Positions 60,388 through 64,000 of a stretch of 64,000 nucleotides of DNA are shown piece by piece. The notes beneath the pieces are model-generated. The model saw only the letters and a list, made by a program, of their open reading frames with translations. It did no database searches and had not been told where the DNA came from. Numbering within the stretch: the first letter of the stretch is position 1; every line of letters begins with the position of its first letter. This DNA comes from CAYSLU01 sp964431965 (GTDB taxonomy: Bacteria > Verrucomicrobiota > Kiritimatiellia > CAIKKV01 > CAYSLU01). The stretch lies in NCBI GenBank assembly GCA_964431965.1, contig CAYSLU010000010.1, positions 1 to 64,000 on the forward strand, in the 5' to 3' direction. The position numbers were made by a program, and so were the translations under genes.

Positions 60388-60756
60388 ATGGACCAGATAT
60401 ACCTGCGCGACCTCACGCTGCGCTGCATCATCGGAACCCGGCCCGCCGAGCGGATCACCCGGCAGGAGGTGCGCGTCGGCGTGACGCTGGACTGCGACCT
60501 GTCGAAGGCCGGGAAGACCGACCGGCTGGCCGACACCGTGGATTTCCGGCGCCTGGAGGCCGCTATCATCCGGCTGGTGGAAGGCAGCGAGTTCCAGCTC
60601 ATCGAGCGGATGGCGGAGCGCATTGCCGACGCATGCCTGGCCGACCCCGGGGTCCGCGCCGCGCGGGTGTCGGTGGATAAGCCTCGGGCCCTGCGCTTTG
60701 CGCGCAGCGCCGCCGTCGAAATCGTTCGCCGCCGGGTCGCATCCCGGCGGGGCTAG
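60388..60756 (+). CDS. folB: dihydroneopterin aldolase
   Basis: A 122-residue protein with FolB features: MDQIYLRDLTLRCIIGTRPAER (the N-terminal strand and G-x-x-x-x-E region), VDFRRLEAAIIRLVEGSEFQLIERMAERIAD with the Glu-rich helix, and VSVDKPRALRFARSAAVEI with the catalytic Lys. It converts dihydroneopterin to hydroxymethyl-dihydropterin in folate synthesis. Its end overlaps the convergent glycosyltransferase by four bases. Confidence 0.92.
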   Translation: MDQIYLRDLTLRCIIGTRPAERITRQEVRVGVTLDCDLSKAGKTDRLADTVDFRRLEAAIIRLVEGSEFQLIERMAERIADACLADPGVRAARVSVDKPRALRFARSAAVEIVRRRVASRRG

Positions 60757-61916
60757 GGCCGCCCCTCGGCAGCGGCCGCCTCGTACACCTCCAGCGTCCG
60801 CTGCGCCGTCCGTCGCCAGGTGAATCCGGCGGCACGCTCGACCCCCCGCCGCCCCAGATCGCCGGCCAGCGCCGGATCCGACAGCACCCGCAGCAACGCA
60901 TCGGCGAGGGCATCGACGCTGCTGGGCTCCACCCGCAGGGCCGCGTCTCCCGCCAGCTCCTCCAGCGCCCCGATCGCGCTGCACACGACCGGCGTGCCGC
61001 AGGCCATCGCCTCCAGCACCGGAAGGCCGAAACCCTCGTAGAGCGACGGCATGGCCAGCACATGCGACCGCTGGTACGTCCGAACCAGCTCGCCGTCGGG
61101 CAGGTACCCCGTCCACCGCACGCGATCACGCACCCCCAGGGCCGCCGCGCGCCGCTCCGCCTCCGGGTAACGCGGGTCCGGCGGACCGGCGATCACGAGG
61201 CGGACGGGCCCCGGATGGCGCCGCACCACGAGGGCAAACGCCTCGACCAACCCGACGAGATTCTTGTATGGATCCGCTCGGCCCACGTACAGGACCGTCG
61301 GATCCTCGAACCGAACGCCACCGGCCAGACCGGGCTCCGCCGGCCGGAAGGCCGGCGAAACCCCGCAGGGTATCGCCTCGACTCGGCCTTGCCGGGCCGC
61401 CGGGATCCCGAGGTAGCGGATGACGTCGCCCCGCGACGCCGCGGAATCCGAGATGATGCGGTCCGCGCGGCGGCCGACCTCCCGCATGATCCACGTATAG
61501 AGCGGGTACAGGCGGCTCTTGCGCGACCGCGGAGCCGCGTGCGGAAAGATCATCGGGATCACGTCGTGGACGGTTACGACGCATCGGGTCCGCCGCCGGC
61601 CTGCCAGCGCCAGCAGCGGAACCATGTAGTTCGGCGAGTGATACACGTCGATCCCCGCCCGGCGCAGAACCCCGGGCATCGCCAGCTGCCCGCGCGGAGA
61701 GAAGACGCCGTACGGAACGAGACGGCACGTGAACGATGGGACATTGCCGATCCCGGCGTCGGCCGCCGTCCGCATCTGCACGCCCTCCCGGTCGAACAGG
61801 AGAACGTACTCGTTCCGGCGGTCCACCTCGGCCAGCGCCCGGATCAGCTCCCGCGTATAGGCGCCGATCCCGGATATCTCCGGAAAGATCCACCGGGCAT
61901 CGATTGCGATCCTCAT
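60753..61916 (-). CDS. glycosyltransferase, GT4 type
   Basis: A 387-residue GT-B enzyme: MRIAIDARWIFPEISGIGAYTRELIRAL at the N-terminus (the G-I-G-x-Y motif of GT4), VYHSPNYMVPLL, VTVHDVIPMIFP, then VLYVGRADPYKNLVGLVEAF and PSLYEGFGLPVLEAMACGTPVVCSAIGALEEL (E-F-G-x4-E). It overlaps folB tail to tail and lies 25 bases after the next minus-strand glycosyltransferase, with which it forms a two-gene unit separate from the main polysaccharide locus. Confidence 0.92.
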   Translation of the reverse strand: MRIAIDARWIFPEISGIGAYTRELIRALAEVDRRNEYVLLFDREGVQMRTAADAGIGNVPSFTCRLVPYGVFSPRGQLAMPGVLRRAGIDVYHSPNYMVPLLALAGRRRTRCVVTVHDVIPMIFPHAAPRSRKSRLYPLYTWIMREVGRRADRIISDSAASRGDVIRYLGIPAARQGRVEAIPCGVSPAFRPAEPGLAGGVRFEDPTVLYVGRADPYKNLVGLVEAFALVVRRHPGPVRLVIAGPPDPRYPEAERRAAALGVRDRVRWTGYLPDGELVRTYQRSHVLAMPSLYEGFGLPVLEAMACGTPVVCSAIGALEELAGDAALRVEPSSVDALADALLRVLSDPALAGDLGRRGVERAAGFTWRRTAQRTLEVYEAAAAEGRP

Positions 61917-61941
61917 GACGCACTCGCCTCCGCTCGATCCA

Positions 61942-63063
61942 TCAGCCGGCCGCGCCTACTGCGCGGTAGACGTCCATCGTCCGCCGCGCCGTGTCCTCCC
62001 ACCGGTAGCGGGCCGCCTGCCGCCGCCCCGCAACCGAAAGCCCCGCCCGCAGACCCGCATCGGCCAGAACGCGCCGGACCTCACCGACCCACCGGTCGCG
62101 ATCAAACTCCGGGATGACAATGGCCCCGTCTCCCAGCACCTCTCCGAGCGAGCCGCCATCGGACGAGACGACCGGCGTGCCGCACGCCATCGCTTCGAGC
62201 GGAGGGAAACCGAACCCCTCATACCGCGAGGCGCACAGGAACGCCTCCGCCCCCGCATACAGCGCCGGGAGCCGGTCATCGCCGACATAGCGGATGTAGC
62301 GAATATCCGCCGCCCGCGACGAGCCCCCCAGCCGGGCCAGGATCGGCTCGACCTTCCACCCCGGCATGCCCGCGATCACCAAGTCCCCGGCAAACCCATC
62401 CAGAGCCTCGAACACATCGACGAGGAACGGCAGGTTCTTCCGGGGCTCGACCGTGCCCACGGTCAGCAGGTACGGCCGCGCCAGCCCCAGATCCCGGCGC
62501 ATCTCCTCGATCCGATCCGCCGGCGGCGCCGCCATGTCGGGGCCGATGCCGAGGTGGATCGCGTGCAGCCGCGCCGGATCCACCCTGTAAAGCTCGCGCA
62601 ATTCGCGGGCGCCGAACTCCGCGTCCGTGATCACGGCGTCGGCGCGCTGCAGCGTATCCGCGATCCGCGCCTGAAGATAGCGCAGGTTGCGCGGCTCGGC
62701 GAACTCGGGATACCGCGCGAAGCTGGCATCGTGGATCGTCACGATCGATCGTCCGCTCCGCAGCGGCGGGCAGATGAAGTTCGGGAAGTGGTAGACGTCC
62801 GCCGGGCCGGCGAACCAGTCGAACGGGGGCCACCCGAGCGTCCGCCACGCGCGCTGGACGATCCGGCCCGGAATGGCGCGGCAGACGCGGTACTGAGCGC
62901 GGCGAACCGGAAAGGGCGCACCCTGCCGCTGAAAATCGAAGTAGAAGAGCCGGAGCTCCTCCGGCCCGGACAGCCGGTCCAGTTGCTCCGCCAGCATCCG
63001 GGTGTATCGCCCGACGCCGGCGCGCTGGGCTACTCCGGCCTGAATGTCGATGCAGATGCGCAT
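61942..63063 (-). CDS. glycosyltransferase, GT4 type
   Basis: A 373-residue GT-B enzyme similar in plan to its neighbour: MRICIDIQAGVAQRAGVGRYTRML, VYHFPNFICPPL, VTIHDASFARYPEF, LLTVGTVEPRKNLPFLVDVF and CASRYEGFGFPPLEAMACGTPVVSSDGGSLGEVL. The start at 63063 is chosen because it begins the conserved first strand. The open frame runs on to 63750, but that part lies antisense to rsmI and has no family likeness. Confidence 0.92.
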   Translation of the reverse strand: MRICIDIQAGVAQRAGVGRYTRMLAEQLDRLSGPEELRLFYFDFQRQGAPFPVRRAQYRVCRAIPGRIVQRAWRTLGWPPFDWFAGPADVYHFPNFICPPLRSGRSIVTIHDASFARYPEFAEPRNLRYLQARIADTLQRADAVITDAEFGARELRELYRVDPARLHAIHLGIGPDMAAPPADRIEEMRRDLGLARPYLLTVGTVEPRKNLPFLVDVFEALDGFAGDLVIAGMPGWKVEPILARLGGSSRAADIRYIRYVGDDRLPALYAGAEAFLCASRYEGFGFPPLEAMACGTPVVSSDGGSLGEVLGDGAIVIPEFDRDRWVGEVRRVLADAGLRAGLSVAGRRQAARYRWEDTARRTMDVYRAVGAAG

Positions 63064-63175
63064 GGCGTCCCACGGTCGGCCGGGCGGCGGCAAGCCTGCC
63101 CGGATGACAACGGCGGGGTTTGTGATAGCATGGCGCCCCACCCGCATCAACAGGGAAACCGGGCGGGACCGGCCA

Positions 63176-63370
63176 ATGCCCAAACAATTCCAGGACCTGC
63201 GAGCCTCCGAGCTGTATTGCCCCCGTTGCCGCGCGGCCAAACCCGTGCGGGAGAGGCTCCTGTTGGTGCTGCCCGGCGCCGAAATACACGAGTACCGCTG
63301 CGTGGTCTGCTCGGAGTCGCTGGGCACCCGGGAAGTGACCGCCGCCCAGCGCGGGGTGGTACGCCGATGA
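63176..63370 (+). CDS. small zinc-ribbon protein
   Basis: A 64-residue protein with two C-x-x-C knuckles, CPRC at 19-22 and CVVC at 46-49, 23 residues apart, and a basic C-terminus ending in VVRR. It probably binds one zinc. Not recognised beyond that. The stop overlaps the rsmI start by ATGA, so the two are co-translated, which suggests a link to ribosome or RNA handling. The spacing and charge would also suit nucleic-acid binding. Confidence 0.72.
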   Translation: MPKQFQDLRASELYCPRCRAAKPVRERLLLVLPGAEIHEYRCVVCSESLGTREVTAAQRGVVRR

Positions 63371-64000
63371 ACCCCGGCCTGTACGTGGTGGGGACCCCGA
63401 TCGGCAACCTGGGCGACATCACCATCCGGGCGCTGGACACGCTGCGCCAGGCGAGTGTCGTCCTGACCGAGGACACCCGCCACACCGGCGTCCTGCTGGC
63501 TGCGCACGGAATCCGGACGTCCATGGTGAGCTGCCACAAGTTCAACGAGGCATCCCGGGCCCACCAGGTCCTCTCGAGGATCCGCGCGGGCGAAGCCGTT
63601 GCCCTCGTCACGGACTCCGGTATGCCCGCCATCTCCGATCCCGGCGCCCGCATCGTGCGCGCCTGCCGCGACGAAGGGCTGCCCGTAGCGGTCGTCCCCG
63701 GGCCATCCGCCGTGACCGCCGCGATCGCGCTCGGCGGCTTCGTCGGGCACGGATTCGTGTTCGAGGGGTTCCTGGAGCGAACCGAGGGAGCCCGGCGCCG
63801 GCGCCTGACCGAGCTGGGGGCCGCTGGCAAAGCCGTTGTCCTGTATGAGTCTCCCTACCGGCTGCTGCGCCTGCTCGATGACGTCGAGGCAACCCTGGGC
63901 GCCCGGCGCCTCCTCGTCGCACGCGAGCTCACCAAGAAGTTCGAGGAAGTCGTGGAGGGGACGCCAGCTGAGGTCCGGGCGGCCTTCGCCGCCCGATCGG
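63367..64000 (+). CDS. rsmI: 16S rRNA 2'-O-ribose C1402 methyltransferase (3' truncated)
   Basis: The first 211 residues are visible; the window ends inside the gene. Family features: LYVVGTPIGNLGDITIRAL, LTEDTRHTGVLL, SCHKFNE, VALVTDSGMPAISDPGARIVRACRDEG, VVPGPSAVTAAIALGGF, FEGFL, LYESPYRLLRLL and VARELTKKFEEVVEGTPAE. RsmI methylates the ribose of C1402 in the decoding centre of 16S rRNA. The SAM-binding tetrapyrrole-methylase fold is complete in the visible part apart from the last strands. It overlaps the zinc-ribbon gene by ATGA. Confidence 0.96.
   Translation, partial: MNPGLYVVGTPIGNLGDITIRALDTLRQASVVLTEDTRHTGVLLAAHGIRTSMVSCHKFNEASRAHQVLSRIRAGEAVALVTDSGMPAISDPGARIVRACRDEGLPVAVVPGPSAVTAAIALGGFVGHGFVFEGFLERTEGARRRRLTELGAAGKAVVLYESPYRLLRLLDDVEATLGARRLLVARELTKKFEEVVEGTPAEVRAAFAARS

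Noticed and set aside
1..64000. tRNA or rRNA genes, CRISPR arrays, insertion sequences, integrases or attachment sites
   Set aside because: Nothing with the needed structure, repeats or transposase/integrase motifs was found on reading; short structured RNAs could still be missed without a covariance-model search.

Overview
The window is a high-GC stretch from a Gram-negative bacterium. The evidence is a lipoprotein polysaccharide exporter, an outer-membrane beta-barrel, a Wzc-type tyrosine kinase, and paired inner-membrane flippase and polymerase genes. A run of 10 Ns at 1133-1142 marks it as a draft, probably metagenome-derived, scaffold. Nothing here fixes the lineage. A PVC-group (Kiritimatiellota/Verrucomicrobiota-like) or deltaproteobacterial-type genome is a guess. 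There are no tRNA or rRNA genes, insertion sequences or CRISPR arrays that I can see.

Layout. (1) 2-2874: the tail of a CheB/CheR-PAS protein, then a NarL-type sensor kinase (interrupted by the gap) and its LuxR-type response regulator. (2) 3102-10747: a probable ribosomal-peptide (RiPP) locus. It holds a PF14907-type nucleotidyltransferase on the minus strand, then a PqqD-like carrier, two different radical-SAM/SPASM enzymes, an 84-residue precursor candidate with five C-x-x-G units, an HPr-kinase-like protein, a Ser/His S26-type peptidase and an ABC exporter. (3) 10744-37571: a large exopolysaccharide locus with the export lipoprotein, beta-barrel, BY-kinase, two Wzy/ligase-like proteins, Wzx flippase, about nine glycosyltransferases, methyltransferases (one frameshifted), an FkbH-like HAD protein, a ChbG-like deacetylase, a PaaK-like adenylate-forming enzyme, a small phosphoglycosyltransferase and a DegT aminotransferase. 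(4) 37636-40440: a membrane nucleotide-sugar 4,6-dehydratase fused to two CheY-like receiver domains, which joins the polysaccharide locus to the next region. (5) 40494-56651: eleven two-component genes, seven kinases and four regulators or receiver proteins, mostly with overlapping start and stop codons. (6) 56824-64000: an unrecognised 649-residue protein, cobalamin synthase, a pteridine-reductase-type SDR with dihydroneopterin aldolase, two minus-strand glycosyltransferases, a small zinc-ribbon protein and the start of rsmI.

How the parts may work together. Regions 3 and 4 look like a Wzx/Wzy-type polymer pathway. The phosphoglycosyltransferase, aminotransferase and dehydratase (35698-40440) resemble the PglC/PglE/PglF steps that make and load an amino-dideoxy-sugar primer. 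The receiver domains on the dehydratase suggest that phosphorylation by the neighbouring kinases controls this committed step. The RiPP genes run straight into the export genes (ABC transporter and export lipoprotein share an ATGA overlap), so peptide and polymer may be expressed together.

The strongest leads are the C-x-x-G RiPP system, the dehydratase-receiver fusion, and a conserved dyad element present at 2986 and 41646 beside two paralogous kinase genes on either side of the peptide/polysaccharide block. All family assignments were made by reading the sequence and from memory. No database search was possible.
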